DNA from: Hyalella azteca
Lineage: Eukaryota > Arthropoda > Malacostraca > Amphipoda > Hyalellidae
DNA length: 64,000 nt
NCBI RefSeq assembly: GCF_000764305.2
Contig: NW_025945688.1
Span: 80,622 to 144,621, forward strand
Reading direction: 5' to 3'
The position numbers and the translations under genes are program-made. The notes beneath the pieces are model-generated. The model was not told where the DNA came from, ran no database searches, and worked only from the letters and a program-made list of their open reading frames with translations. Within the stretch, counting starts at the first letter, position 1. Every line of letters begins with the position of its first letter. Shown here piece by piece: positions 23,759 to 37,700 of this stretch.

Positions 23759-26700
23759 CTATAAACCAACCGTTTGGTCAAGTTGAAGGTCCTCAATTTC
23801 ATGGTCCGATACCTCCTGATTTTCTTCGTCAGTCTCCGACTCACTTTCGTCAGATTCGTCCACAACGGAGAAAGAGACGTCTTCAGGGTCAGTAGGAATC
23901 AATTCATCGTTGATTCCTTTAACAAATTTCTCTACATACTCCTGGTACGAGCTTCTAGATGTGTCCAAATCAGATGCCTCAAGAGATTCGGAACTTTTGT
24001 CAAGATGACACCGATTTCCAGGAATAACATCGACGCAAGACATGGTCTCAGTTTCCGCAAAACAATTATTCCCCTTAGCTCTGGACGACATTTTTTGCAG
24101 TTCGTCATCAGAGGCAGACGTTTTTCTTGTGGGTTCTAACGTCCTTGCCAATTGACCATCCGGGGAATATAACTGATCGACGGATCCACGGTTCACTGTC
24201 GTGGACACCGACAACCTTTCTTTTTCTTGCCTAGACAAGCGGTCGGCTGATGTGGAGAACGAAAGGTTGGAGTTGTTCAAAATTTCGAAGCCGGGCGTTG
24301 CCTTCCTAACGACGTTTTCTTCAGGGGAAATGACGGTTTGAGTGCCAGGTGATGTGACTGAGATTCTCGGATTACTTCTGGTTTGTTGTTCGTCTTTTGA
24401 TTTTTCCTGTGGAAACATTTTTGTTTGAACGAACATGTTACGATTTTGATTGGGAACAACCTTGATAATCCCATTTATTTTTTGGTAGAAATACTTTTTG
24501 TAGAAATACTAATTGCAAAATTTATCTGCAAATACTGCGTATCAAAAAATAATAAAGGAAATATAGCAAAACTAACATATATTTATGTTAGTGCACAATA
24601 CAACTAGAAAACTTAGGAATTGTGCATGTAAAAATGTGAATTATTGATAACTCCTCGAAGGAGTTACTCGGGTCGACTGAAAAACATCCAATTTTAATGG
24701 TAACTTAGACATCTTATTATTTAGTTTTTGGTCTTCATTCTAGGATATTTGCTTTCGAAATTTTTGATGTACAAATACTTGCAAAACGTATTTTTATAAA
24801 TTGAAAAAAAAAACACTCACTTCCAATGGTTTCTTCTCGATGAAAACACAGTCCATGAAGTTCATGAAAACAGCCAGCAGGTCAGAGAACACGTTACTCG
24901 CTGCAGCGCCTTCACTAGGAGTCCGTGCTACGCCTGATATAAAACTTTAATAAAAATCGTCCGCATATTGCCTGCATTATGAAAAACTTGACTTGAAAGT
25001 TTTAGCATCCGCATAATTTGTAAAATTCCGCAATTCGGTGGAATCTTTTATGAAATATTTATTACACAACTCTATTATGAAAGTCTATCACACTACTACA
25101 TTCATTACAACAGATTAAATTTCGAAAATAAATTCCAATCTGGCATTTCAATTTGATACGAAATGATATCGATGATAACAAGTGATATAATCACTTCCGT
25201 TAACCTACTGCAATGTTTTTGGAATGGGATGGGTGAATATAAAGCAGTAAATGCAAACTTAGGTATCAATATCATGTCTGCAACTGTTGGAAACTTTTTT
25301 TGTTGAAATATATGAGATATGCGCTCGCATATCCCGATTTCTTATTGAAATAGAAGAAATAATGTTCCAAGATCAAATCGGGTAATACGAAATATATCGA
25401 TGATATATTTCGTATATATTGATATATTAAGCCTTCGATGCGAATCACATTTGCTTTATATTCACCCATCCCATTCCAAAAACATTGCAGTAGGTTAACG
25501 GAAGTGATTATATCACTCGTTATCATCGATATCATTTCGTATCAATATATCGAAATATATCATATATATATATCGAAATATATGCACCTGCAGCTGATTC
25601 CGTCTTCTCTGAGGAGAGGTCGCTACTAACGTCCGTTCCGCCACATGAACGGCCGACGCTCGCTGTCCTGTCCACTGACGAATTCGACGTCGACTTCCGA
25701 GAAATTTTCTTCCTGGTTTAGAAGTGCAAATGTGATTCGCATCGAAGGCTTAATAATATTTTTTTTCTACGGTAAATCATAGAGACACAGACTTGGTGGT
25801 TCAATCTAAACAGCAAAATTCCGTTCAAATTTAATATATGGTTTAATCATAAAGTTTAGATTATGGATTTGTCACTCAACTTTTCAAGCAACGCAGATCT
25901 CGTAAAGTGTATTGCGGCAGCCAGGATCGTGAAGTTCTTGCACCAGCGCTCCGTCATCCGAACAGTCGCCTGCAGTAAAGAGTTCGAAAACTTAGCTTAA
26001 TCTCCAACCATTAATCTCCAACCGTAATCTCCAACCGTAATCTCCAACCGTAATCTCCAACCGTAATCTCCAACCGTAATCTCCAACCGTAATCTCCAAC
26101 CGTAATCTCCAACCGCAATCTCCAACCGTAATCTCCAACCGCAATCTCCAACCGTAATCTCCAACCGTAATCTCCAACCGTAAACTCCAACCATAGAATC
26201 GTCGATCATATACTTTGATTCCCTACCAATATACAGCAATCTAGTTTTTATAAAGTATGGATATTGTGATATTTTTCTGACATTGATTGTCCCTTAACGC
26301 AAGTTTCAGTTTCAAGTTCTGGAAAATGTAAAAAAATCACTTCTGTAAACCATGGCAACGTGACATCAATAGAAGATAGTTCATCTTTGACATTTATTAT
26401 TGTAGCACAGAAGAATAGGGCATCAGCTACTCTACTTTTCATACATAATCTACTCCAACTATCTATCAAAATTTCATCGTAATTATCCGGTATTCTTTTT
26501 TTTTGAGGCTCTATTTAAAAAAACAAGTGTGGGATAAGATTCTCACCGAGCTTGCGCCGAAGAGGTTTTCCATAAAGAAGGAATTGCATCGTTCCGCGAT
26601 GAAGCCAAACATGAATATCAAGGACATCTCGACGCAAAACGAGACATTGCATCTGCCCTTAACGAGCAGATAAGCGATAAGAACTGCGTATGTTCCGTAG

Positions 26701-29636
26701 AAAGCAGCCTGTAACAACGAAGCATGAGAACACGCATTCACGAACTTGTCGATTATTGTTATCGTGCATGTATCAAATTATTTCAAGTTGAAGATTTGTA
26801 CAAATGCTTGCATTAAATTTGATTGTTATGCAGAGGTGAGTCAGTGTTTCACTCACTAAATTCTTAGCGGCAATGAAGTACCTAGAAGGCGTAGTAAGTA
26901 GACAGTGTCTGAAAGGAATTACGTATGATGTTGCCAGTCCCTAATTACAAATTTTTGAAATTTGAATAGAAAATTACGAGCACGTATGTATGATCATTGA
27001 AGTTCCACGCAAACTCGCTACTTTTCAAAGAACAGCTACTGTATGATTGCCTCTTGACGACATTCAGACACCACGATACGTACGGAGTAGATCAGAGCAG
27101 AAAGTTCAGCCGTGAGCGAGTACAACGCGTCCATTCGCTGTACCATCATCCACTGACAATTTCCTTCACTGTGAACACAAAACATTAATTAGCTGATAGC
27201 AATTATTCAGACAACTTACAAATTAATTATATCTCTGGCCGGTATGTTCGGATTTGTCCTAATAATGTAATTTATTTTCAATAAGTCATTGTCATACTAA
27301 GTCTAAACAAACCAATTCAAAAGCAACACTATTCTTAAACGTGTCATTGCGTCTGAGAGAGCAACATGGTACGAGACATTCATTTCATCGCATTTTTCAC
27401 GCATATTGATCATTCATAATTCAGATTTGAATTTTAAAGAAAGTAATTGAAGCATTGCTTCCATTACAAGTGCGTTGCCTTTTGATTCCCAAAATATTCG
27501 TCACATTTTCAAAATAGCCTTAATTCGCGAATAATATCTTTGTTTTTATATGAAATTTTTGGGAAAATCAACCTTAGAAAAGAAGCATCTGTTGCAAGAG
27601 GTCAATTTAATATTCAATAGTTTTTCTGGTAAATAATTCTATTATATCCGACAAATCTAGGCAATAAATGCATTTACGTTTTTACTTAGGACTGTCTATA
27701 AAAAACATCAATTTCCTCACGTAATCTCGATTTCTTCTTCAGGCACTTTTTCGCGGACACAAGTGATGCTGTTACACACCACTGATACGTCCTCTACAAC
27801 ATCGACATACGCTGAATTGTTCTGGATGTCATTTAGAGCGAAGTTAGTCGGCGAAAATTTCTCTTCCAAGCAATCGTCAAAGCGCTGCCGCACTACATTC
27901 ACATCCTGAAATAAAAATTGGAAAAAATGCACGAACAGTTGACTTCGTTGGAATAAAGTGCATTACAATAAACTAAAACCAAACCAAAACACCAAAAATA
28001 AACTGCTGGAGGTACTGTATGTGGTATTGAAGCAGTTTAGAAAACAGTCTTCAGTTAATTAATTAGTCATATGTTTAATCCATTAATGACCATCCACAGT
28101 TTAAGCATTGCGCCATACATCGGTGAAATCCTTTTGACCGCCACGCTCGGCGTGAGCACTTACAGTAATACGTATAAAACTTACTTGGTTCTGCTCATTG
28201 CATAGAACATCAAGCTGTCTCAGTACCCGCCCCTGGCAAGCAAGCAAGTTCTTCCTACACCAAAGAAGAGAAGTTCTTAGCAAGAGGGTCATCCAAAATG
28301 AACATTGACAAAACGAATTATTATCACGAGGCATGACAAAAAAATTCACTCACTAAGAATTCTGGAAATGTACCTATATGAAATGTCAACAGATTTCATA
28401 AATCCATTTCACTTATTTAGGGTTTCATATCGAAGGAAACCAATTGACATGGCTGGGCAAGTTTTAAACTCAGTCTTGCATCCGAACGCTAAGAACACTC
28501 ACAGCGTTTCTTCGACGTCATAATCCGCGCTAGCCGCAAGCCTCCTGCATGCAGAAAAAATAAAGTACAACTCGATAAGTCTCAATCACATCATGTAGTA
28601 CCAGTCCTTAGAAGCTCTAGTACATTGCATGTGATATCAACAAGAAGAACATTGAATGGCATGAGCAGCTTGATTATTAAAACCTCTAACGGTTTCCACC
28701 TGAATTCCGAATCCAAGTACGTCATCTTTTGATATATATAAAGTTCATATGCCGAACCATGATACCCCATCAAGCCATCATCCTTCGAGGCAGGATTAGA
28801 ATTTTCCTACTTGTTTCTGAAATGTCGCGGCTTCAATGTGACAAATTTTTGATACATTTGGAATCTTGCGGCCCGATCGTGAATTTTGTTAATTATATAA
28901 GAGGCAATTCATCTGGCAGAAATCTTGCAGTTCCGGAAATGGTTGGAAAGCTCTAGTCACGGCCCTAAGGTTAGAAGTTTTCCATGCTTGCTTCGATGTA
29001 TGTTCACTTGACTGCTTAAGATCGCGAATTCACGAAGAATTTAAGAGCAAAGAAACTAGCCAGCAAATTCACCAGTTCTATAAATGAGAAAACGTTTCGG
29101 AGTCCGACTCCATGGTCAGTTCAAAATCCTAGAAGTTCAATAAATCAATTAGAAAAATACAATTCACATTGAAGACAAAAACCTAAGTCGACAAAAAAAC
29201 AAATGCACACGAGGTGAAAGGCCATTCAATTACCAATTTCAAAGGAATGGGATTCAAATTTTCATTCAAACTAAGTTTTTTTCAAAACTATTGAGCGATT
29301 TTAAAATTCGTGTCAGAAACACCGTACCTACATGGAAGCTAGAACTCTAAAATCAATATCGGACACCGGGACATTGTAACATCCTTCGATTCCCATAGAA
29401 TCAAATTAAGCGTTCCAATATATTCGAACGGACTATCATCGGCGAGTGAACGATTGCGTAGTAGGTACGGCCATGTTGTTCGAAGAAGTTTTGATGAAAG
29501 TCAACCAAGATGTTGCTCCACTAAAGACTATCAAAGATAGTAAGCCTACGCTCGATTCCCCACATACCATCGTCAAATGTCTACTCACCAGTGGAAGAGG
29601 AGCAGAAGGCAGATGCTCAGTCCAGGAACGCAACCT
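23759..29636 (-). CDS. Unrecognised multi-pass membrane protein, 5' end incomplete (9 exons found)
   Basis: Exons in order are 29589-29636, 28503-28544, 28185-28254, 27721-27905, 27084-27168, 26547-26708, 25876-25969, 24821-24933 and 23759-24406. All introns are GT-AG, and the phases (2, 2, 0, 2, 0, 0, 1, 0) agree at all eight junctions, which would be unlikely by chance. The first exon found encodes a hydrophobic stretch (SICLLLLFHW). Next comes a hydrophilic segment of about 125 residues with several cysteines. Further hydrophobic segments follow, including AAFYGTYAVLIAYLLV, a CVEMSLIFMFGFIAE stretch and VFSDLLAVFMNFMDCVF. The last exon is a 215-residue Ser- and acid-rich, probably cytoplasmic tail. 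I cannot name the family. The spread of membrane segments recalls chemoreceptors, but the insect gustatory-receptor C-terminal TYhhhhhQF signature is absent. The start codon lies upstream, between 29637 and about 31739. Confidence 0.78.
25153..25246. repeat. Inverted partial copy of the neighbouring MITE
   Basis: About 94 bp that is the near-perfect reverse complement of 25452-25545 (one mismatch seen), separated by about 205 bp. This makes a long potential foldback in the intron. Probably a second, truncated copy of the same element inserted in the opposite orientation. Confidence 0.8.
25427..25753. mobile_element. TTAA-bounded MITE with perfect 28-bp terminal inverted repeats
   Basis: The ends 25427-25454 and 25726-25753 are exact reverse complements over 28 bp and each carries TTAA at its outer edge (TTAAGCCTTCGATGCG...). 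That is the pattern of piggyBac-type non-autonomous elements. The interior is non-coding. It lies in the membrane-protein gene's intron between exons 25876-25969 and 24821-24933. Confidence 0.75.
25998..26195. repeat. 13-bp tandem repeat array, about 15 copies
   Basis: Unit TAATCTCCAACCG repeated head to tail with few changes. It lies in the intron just upstream (transcript sense) of the membrane-protein exon at 25876-25969. Three units make 39 nt, so frames stay open with a 13-residue period; these are not genes. Confidence 0.9.
29079..29135 (+). mobile_element. Partial copy of the 51.5-kb MITE
   Basis: Shares the left arm and centre (about TATAANNGAGAAAAC ... GAGTCC ... GTCAGTTCAAAA) with the element at 51486-51576 but lacks its right arm. 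Lies in the intron between the first two exons found for the membrane-protein gene. Confidence 0.55.
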
Positions 29637-31739
29637 CTGTTAACTTTAGTTGCCATTTTTATTAAATTTTAGCAAATTGGGCCAAATCTATGATCTAAAT
29701 ACAACGCCAAATACTGATCGAACGCCAGTCAAACTAGGTACCTGGTCTATGAAGAAAAAATTGAACTAAATAAGGTAATCCTTCAGCATCGGGAGACGAT
29801 GTTCATCCGAATCAAATACTTCAAAATTCATTTTAAAAAAATTCTTGATTTAGAATAATACGTAGCATTTCATTTCTGAATGTTAAAAAAACTTTAAAAA
29901 GAAGATAACACTGAAAACTTTCGCAGTGTGGAGTACCACAGAAGTAAAATACTTTGATCAAGGGCGAAATTAGCATGGCCATCTCTATGAAAATATCTGT
30001 CACATTCTTCCGAAGTTCGTTTGCCAACCTTCGTCCAACTCTTAGTTTTTAGCCAACAACTATCAGTTTTAATCGACTTTCAACCGGCGCATGATCAACA
30101 GAAAATAAATCGATGCAAGAAGCACTGCTTTATACCAAAGTTACGATGCAATAATCTTGGCTGAAGGCTCACGATAGCATGCATCTAATTCTACGTCGTG
30201 ATCGAGTTAACAAACTGAAGACTGATCAAGAAATCGAGATTCATTATGAATGACAATTATTATATAGTCCCAATTCTTCATTTAATAAACATATTATAAT
30301 TGATTTTCAGTCTATTCCACGGTTGATTCAATCAATAAATATATGAAGCTCCAGCATTTTAAACTACGGCACAGAATCACCAGAACATGGAGCAACGTCT
30401 CTCAACAATAATTGAAGTCAACAGAAATTTTGCACCATTCATTCGTAGCGTTTGAATGCAAGGTGAATCTAAACTAAAATGGCAACCCCGAGAAAATTTT
30501 TTTATTCACTTACGATGGAACTTGTAAAAAATACATTCATATCCCAAAGCAAAATACTCACTATAGCAATGAAAGTATTTCATAGTTATAGAATGATACT
30601 TGAGTCAAGTCTTCTTATTCTTAAACAACGTCAGGTACGTACTTGTCTAATATGTATTATTTATTACACAGAATGTTCATGACATTTTTCATTTGAATTA
30701 TTCATTTGAATAATGTCACTTTATGACATTATTCAACCTATACCTCAAACTCTTTTTATATTTTTTCGTAATCTATCGTTAAATGCAGCAGTTATCATTT
30801 TGAAAAATTCTCTATTTAACTGTCACCTGGCAACTTAATGAGTTCAGACAACGCCGTCTCAAGATTACGAAGGAATGCGCTGGAATAATTAACAATTGCA
30901 TAAATAGGGTTCCAACTTTTTACGGCTGTAGAATTACGGTTCCAATTACCAATCACGGTTTCCAAAATAAGGCCCGAATAAAACCACTGATAGCGACAAA
31001 CACTTTATTCTACACAGTTGATTACAGCGCATTTGATGATAAATTGATTGCATTTAATGATAAGTTAGGAAACTGCTGTCAGTATTTACAGAGTGATATC
31101 GCATGGAATTTAATTCTGATACGCGAGGATACGCATCTGCTAAATGAAAGTGCATGCCATAACATATTTAGAAGGTGTAGGTTAAAATAAATACATACAT
31201 TAATTTTGCTCAATATTTTGCGAGGGAAAGTAAGTGCCTCCCGTATTATTCACCATTAGAATGACAATGCAAATGATTATGTCTTGTTAGCAATTAATTA
31301 AAATACTGCAAGGCTTAGAAGAATATTCATGTCTAGATTTGAATTTTATTCAATATTCTTGCAGAAGCAAAATGATTCATTCTATTCCGAATATTTTTTT
31401 ACGAAGCAATCAGTAAGCAAGCTAAAAATTCTTTAACAATGATGAGCTTCAATTGAAGAACCTAGAAACATTCAATTTCGAGGCTTTTACAGAAATTGAC
31501 CTCGATAATCTCTTAAAAGGACCACGACATAGCTTGAAATGCGGACAAAAGAATGGAACTTAACTTCTACATTGCTTGCTAAATCATTTTTGTCAAGAGT
31601 GAATAGACTAGGTTCAAATAATTCATGATAAAGGTATATTTCTTCAATTCGAGTCTCACTGTGTTTCGAGTCTAAACACATTTTTCAATGTGTTTTGAGG
31701 ATATGAATCACGGAAAACAGAACTTAATAATACTACATA

Positions 31740-31745
31740 TTTATT
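31740..31745 (-). promoter_or_regulatory. Poly(A) signal of the sphingomyelinase gene
   Basis: AATAAA on the minus strand, 27 nt beyond the TAA stop of the sphingomyelinase. Confidence 0.75.
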
Positions 31746-31771
31746 TTATCTATAATGAGCTTGAAAATTGT

Positions 31772-34700
31772 TTACGTAATGATCTTTTTGAGCCTTTCAC
31801 AAGGCTCTTTATTGGAGGAGTCCCCAGTCACCAAGAAGCACAATGATTTTCTCTTGCACTCCAAGTCGCAGTCGTTAACTTCTGTCGGCTCAGCCCAATA
31901 GTTGTGCTTGAATCTGCAAAAATCGTCGCATGAAAATCTGGAAAAAATTCATTTTCTGCAAACAAAAATAATATGTCAGAGAACTGAACAGATCATCACA
32001 TCAATTACTATAGCTTTAATCGTTCGCCTCAACTTCTTTTACTCACCGTGTGTGAGTGTTAAACAACTGCTGGTCAGTAGCCATGATGTGAACCACGTCA
32101 CTCCAGCTCTGCGGGCTGAGGTCGCTCATGTTGAACGCTTGTTTAGCGCTGTAGCGGAGGTCGAACTCGAGGATGTTGCCGGGGGAGTTGGCCACTGTCA
32201 GGTTGGCAGTGTAGGTGTGGTGGTCAACCACAGCCTAGAAGAAACGTTGAGGAATGTGTCAGAAATAAATCGTGTAAAATAATTGAGCTATGGCAGATAA
32301 CCACTTCCTGAAAAGCGTTACAGATTTATTATTGCGTTGAGGCTCAATAGATGAATTGAAACAGGTTACATATTCGGAGTGCAGGTCAACTATAGCCTGG
32401 AAAAAGTATTTTTTGTAGTTTCTTAAGAGGAATTTTAATTTAAGATGTAGCGTCAAGTATTATCGAGTGAGAATGTAGTCAGTGCAACTTCATCCGAAAA
32501 AAAAACTAATCATGCGCATTAAATGCCCAAATTTATTGACTTAATTCAAAATTCTAGTAGATTTGAAATCATATGAAATAAACAGTTTTTATGTGTCGTC
32601 AAAATACAACGTAGCCGGCTTACTGAGCACGATTGTGAATAGCATAGGATCTGTCTCATCATATCATGCATCATGAATTTTAATCAATGATTGCGTTCAC
32701 TGCAATTTATGCAGAAAAAAATGAAGGTTACATTTTATACCTTGTATAAGAATCCAACGATATAGTTTTACATTTATACTCATTTGAATAATCTCTCCAC
32801 AATAAAAAACACTCAATGAATTCAGTACCCATGACGACAAGTTGCCAAGCCCTCCGTCCACTGAGTAAGTCCTGAAGGAGGGAGAGTGCTCCCTGAAGGT
32901 CGTAGCCGATGGAGCAATGTAGGCAACCGACGTGGGTCGGGTGACGTCATCAGGATCGTAGAGCACCTCCCACTGGTCCAGGTGCTGATGGCCTGAGAAT
33001 ATGCCCGTCACAATGTCCGCGTACCTGTAAAACACATCGCACTTACCACGTGTAACGATCAAAATGTGGTACGGGTGAGAAGTCAGCATCTTCACAGTCT
33101 TTGTAAATCAGTTATTACACTTTAATTTAACATAGCTGCGATAATTAGGTATATCCCACAAGGAGGAGATGAATAACTAATACTTTGGGATTTAAGACCC
33201 AAGCTCACTTGGTTACAATTCGAGCAAACTGTCTGCTCCAGCTGGGCAGACACTCGGGATAACCCGGAGGGATGTGAGTGATGATGTGCACTTTCTCGCC
33301 TGCAGCCTCAGCCTCCGCCAGCTGCCGGTCCATCCAAACCAGCTGCTCTGTTGGATCCTTATGTGCGATCATCAACCACCTGACACATAAACATTTCGGC
33401 TTTAATCGAAGGCAATCGGGTAACAGGGATCATACCAACTTTATTTACATCTCTGCAATGTACATGTTTTTGGACTTTGGACGATGAAATTTCCCGAATT
33501 TTTTATATCCCTCCTTCTTTTTCTTCCTGATTTCTGAACGGTAGCGAAAATTTCAAAGCATTTTGTCAGTTAACTATTTAGAACACAAAATTCATGCGAT
33601 TTGAAGAACTAAAAGCTGTTATAACAAACAAATAGATTGACCTTCTTTGATTTTGTTCGAACTCTCTCACGTAAAAGCACCGTTCTCACACGAAATCACC
33701 CCTTAAAAATTAATTTTTAAGAGATTGTTTAATTAATTATCACGATAAAGTGAGGAGCGGTGATCTAACCAGTTCATGGAGTTACAGTAGTTGCTGTTGA
33801 TGGACAGGACCCTGAGGCCAGGGTAAGGCGTGACGGTGTAGTAGCCTCCCTTCAAGAGGGTAGGCATGGAGGCAGACGGGACCCATGACTGCCATTGCTC
33901 AGCCAATGATTCATACAACCACGCTGGGTTGAAGCCCTTGTCGTACACTTCTGGCACTGGGAAACTGAAAATAAACAGCAGTGAAATTGCTAGTTCCCAT
34001 GATTTGGGATTTTATATAGAAACTAATGTTAATACTTTGATTGGATAACAAGGTATCGGCCTCTGAAGGGGCCTGCTGCTCATTATTTCCATGTACCACA
34101 CAGTCTACATGTTTATAGTGGTTCCCGTGAGATCTCTGTTGAAAAGAACATCTCATGGATTCGCCTCTTTCCAATATCCACTTTTAGCTATTATCACAAT
34201 AAACCATTCAAATGAACATGCATAAATGTAAACCAGTAAAAATTATCCCGGAGATCCACCTGTTGATGGGTGATGTCTCGTGGTTGCCGACGGTCATCAC
34301 CACAGGCGTGTTGGGGAATGCGACTTTGATGCGCTCTGCCGTGAGGGCGTTAATCCTCCTAACGGAATCCTTCGTCTGCACCCACACATCGTGAGGTGGG
34401 AGATCGCCGGTTATGTACCTGTGATTACACACATAGAATGAAATATTTATGTTTTCTTAGTGTCTGAATGATTCTCGAGCTGGTAATATAGGATGCCAGC
34501 CGTTTCTAATTTTTGGAACCTAAAATTCATGCCATGACAAGCGAGAAGACCATAACGAGTACCTAGCATTTGAAAAAAAATCATTTTCCATTGATTATAA
34601 TGATTTGCATCCTAAACTAAAATATAATCAGGTATTTAATAAATTAGTGTTTATTACATACACCAAGTCCGGCTGAAGGTCTGCCCCCGCTTCCAGGATC

Positions 34701-37700
34701 CGATCAATGGAACGCAGCGGCAGGTCGCAACGACCAAAGGCGCCCCAGCGGCCAGCGTATTTAGGGAACTTCGTCATGGAGGAAATACTGTTGGAAATGA
34801 TAATTTAGAGGTTAATTCAGACACACAACACTGGAAATAAACTCTTCTTCTGTCTCCTTTGGTATGGACTACAGAAAAATTACCGTGATGCGGTAGACTT
34901 CACGTTTCTCGTCATAACGGAATACTATCAACTAATACAGAACGCAGGTTAAGTCTGATCATTGCCTTTTTTGTAAAAATTCATGTCTTATTAAAGTTCC
35001 ACCTTTCTTTCACATTTGATAAAAACCCGAGCTATTTTTGAATATTTATTGTTAACAATGCTTAAAGATATTGTAGCCATATTTTACTGCAAGTAGTTTC
35101 TCTTGTAGTTTCAATATGATGAAGTTAATATTTGCAATATAAGTGAATGATGAGAGAAAATGCATATATATATAAAGAAGAAATTCAAATAGCTGACAAG
35201 TTAATTATACAACGATCAATAGAAAATTCGAACTTATAATGGATTTTTTCCGGATTTCTCTATGAAAAACTACACGATCAAATAATATCTTAGAGAAAAC
35301 ACCCATAAATCAGTATAGAGAAAATATTTTTCTAGCTGTATTAACAATTATTGCACAAAATAATTTATTAAAAGTTAAATAACACTTCCAATCAACTATG
35401 TTGCACAAAATAAATTATTACAAGTTAAATAGCACTTCCAACCAACTATGTTGCACAAAATAAATTAATACAAGTTAAATAGCACTTCCAACCAACTATG
35501 TTGCACAAAATAAATAATTACAAGTTAAATAATACTTCCAATCAACTATGTTGCACAAAATAAATTATTACAAGTTAAATAACACTTCCAATCAACTATA
35601 TGAACACAACCTAAAATATCAGTATATCACCTCTGTATATCTGTGTTGGGGTCATCAGCGTTGGCCATGACCGAGACCGCAAACGCCTCCATGGGCCGCT
35701 TGGGGGCGCTCTCGTCTCTCCTGTAGCCCCGCTTCTCCCTCGCGTTCGAGTTCCTGCAACACAGCGGGAAGTCGCAGTCCGCGTCCGAGCCCGCGGTGTA
35801 GTCCGGGTCCGTGTGCAGGTCCGAGATGTGCAAAATCAGGAAGTCGCCCAATGCTTGTGTCTAGGCCAAGGATAAAGTCATTATCTCATGCAATTATTCA
35901 TTCTATAGTTGACGTATAAGACGGAGTAATAATTTTCTGCATTTTTTATTTTCCGTTGAATTAAATTTCACATGCGTTTATACTGTGTCATAGAAGGTTG
36001 CAGGATTCTAAAAAAAATTTTGATGTAGTTTCTGAAAAAAGTATGATTTAAACAATATTCAAATATTCTGGAATATAGAATAACAAAAACATTGACTGGT
36101 ATTGACTGTTTCCCACCTCGGGAACAGTGGGGTGAGGGCGACTCTTGGTCCTGGGCAGCGTGTCGATGGTCCAGCTAGGCAACGCGATGTCTTCACACGT
36201 GCCCGCCAGCATCATACTGCAGAACACCTCCGGGTTGTGCTGCGTCGTTCTCAGCACGTACATCACTTCGTACTGTAATTGAAGAGAGAAAAATGTATGG
36301 GCTGCTAATCATAGTACTTTATATATAAATCAGTAAGACATTGAAAGGGAATAAATAAAAACAGGGACAGCACTGAATCTCTAGTTTTAACAAAAAAAAA
36401 AATAATATACCCTCATGTCAATAAATCAGACATGCGGCTCGTAGTCTCCAAATGTATTACCCCAACATTATTAATGATTCCTCGGCACACTTCTTTAGGG
36501 AGAAGCTTAAATTCGATACAGATGTAGATGACGAGTGATAGAATCTCCCTGTCAGTCTTAGCGAGATCCGTCATGAGCTTCCGACCAGTAACGACGCCCG
36601 TCTTGCACATTGTACACATTAGGAAATTGCTGCTTCTGTACGGGAGAGGGAAGAGATAAACGTTAATAATAATCAAGTCATTCAATATTGAATAATCTGC
36701 AAGGAAGTCTAACCTCAAATGCTAAGAGCCAAGAATTTCATCGCATTCAGCCACAAATGGTATCTCAAATAAATATACAGCCCTGACTTAAAAAATAATG
36801 TTTTACAATTCCTTAAATTTTTTATCTTAATCAAGAATAATTTTATGCCGTGCTATAAATAATTGGTTGGTATCGTGAAATTTCATTATAACCTGTCTAT
36901 ATAATTTTGACAAAAATTAACTACGTGCACTCCTACAATGGCATAACCAAATAGTTAATTCCTTACTCTCCTCCATCCAAGGAAATCGAGTTTGCCATCG
37001 TAAGGAAGTGGGATATCCCAAGATCATCCAGAACCTTCTGATCGGTTTCGTTTTCTGTTATCCACGTCGAAGATTCCACTTTTCTGGCTAAAGTTGTGTC
37101 AGGAGGAGGAACTGATCGCTCGATAATATTTCCTTTGGAGTTCTGAACAGCTTCATAGTTCCCAATTTCGTCCACTCCCTGAGTGGCGAAAACTGTTTTT
37201 TCATCTGATGGAATCGACAACCCTGATAGAATTTTTGGGATGTCCAGTTCGGCAAAATTTATCTTTGAAAAATCAATTCCACTCAAGTCTATTGAGCTCA
37301 CTAACTTGCCAATATCCATACCTCCGAGACTAAAATTCGCAGGTATTTTAGTTAAATCAATGTTACTTGGGTCTACATTACGAAAAACCTGAGAGAAGTC
37401 AATATTCGAAAAATGAGGCCCTTTGATTATGTTAGTGAAAGGTCCGATGTCTGAGGATGATATAAGACGTCCAGAGTCTTGAGCCTGATTTACGGGAGGA
37501 ATTTTCTCTCCAAATGTCCTTCCGTCAGAATAATCTTCATAAATTGCATCTAATTCGCTTCCATCTTGTAAACCCGGTTGTCTTGGATCACTTAAGCGAT
37601 GCGTTGATTCGGTATGTAACAAATGTAAGGGGTGGACAAAATTTACAGTATTCGGCTCGGGAAATTTTGATTGAGTTTGAAGTTCCAAGTTATCATAATT

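Noticed and set aside
25992..26239. Open frames with 13-residue repeats
   Set aside because: Artefacts of the 13-bp tandem repeat, located in an intron.
26248..26469. Minus-strand 73-codon frame as an extra exon of the membrane gene
   Set aside because: The flanking exons 26547-26708 and 25876-25969 already join in phase 0, and this frame has no suitable splice pair.
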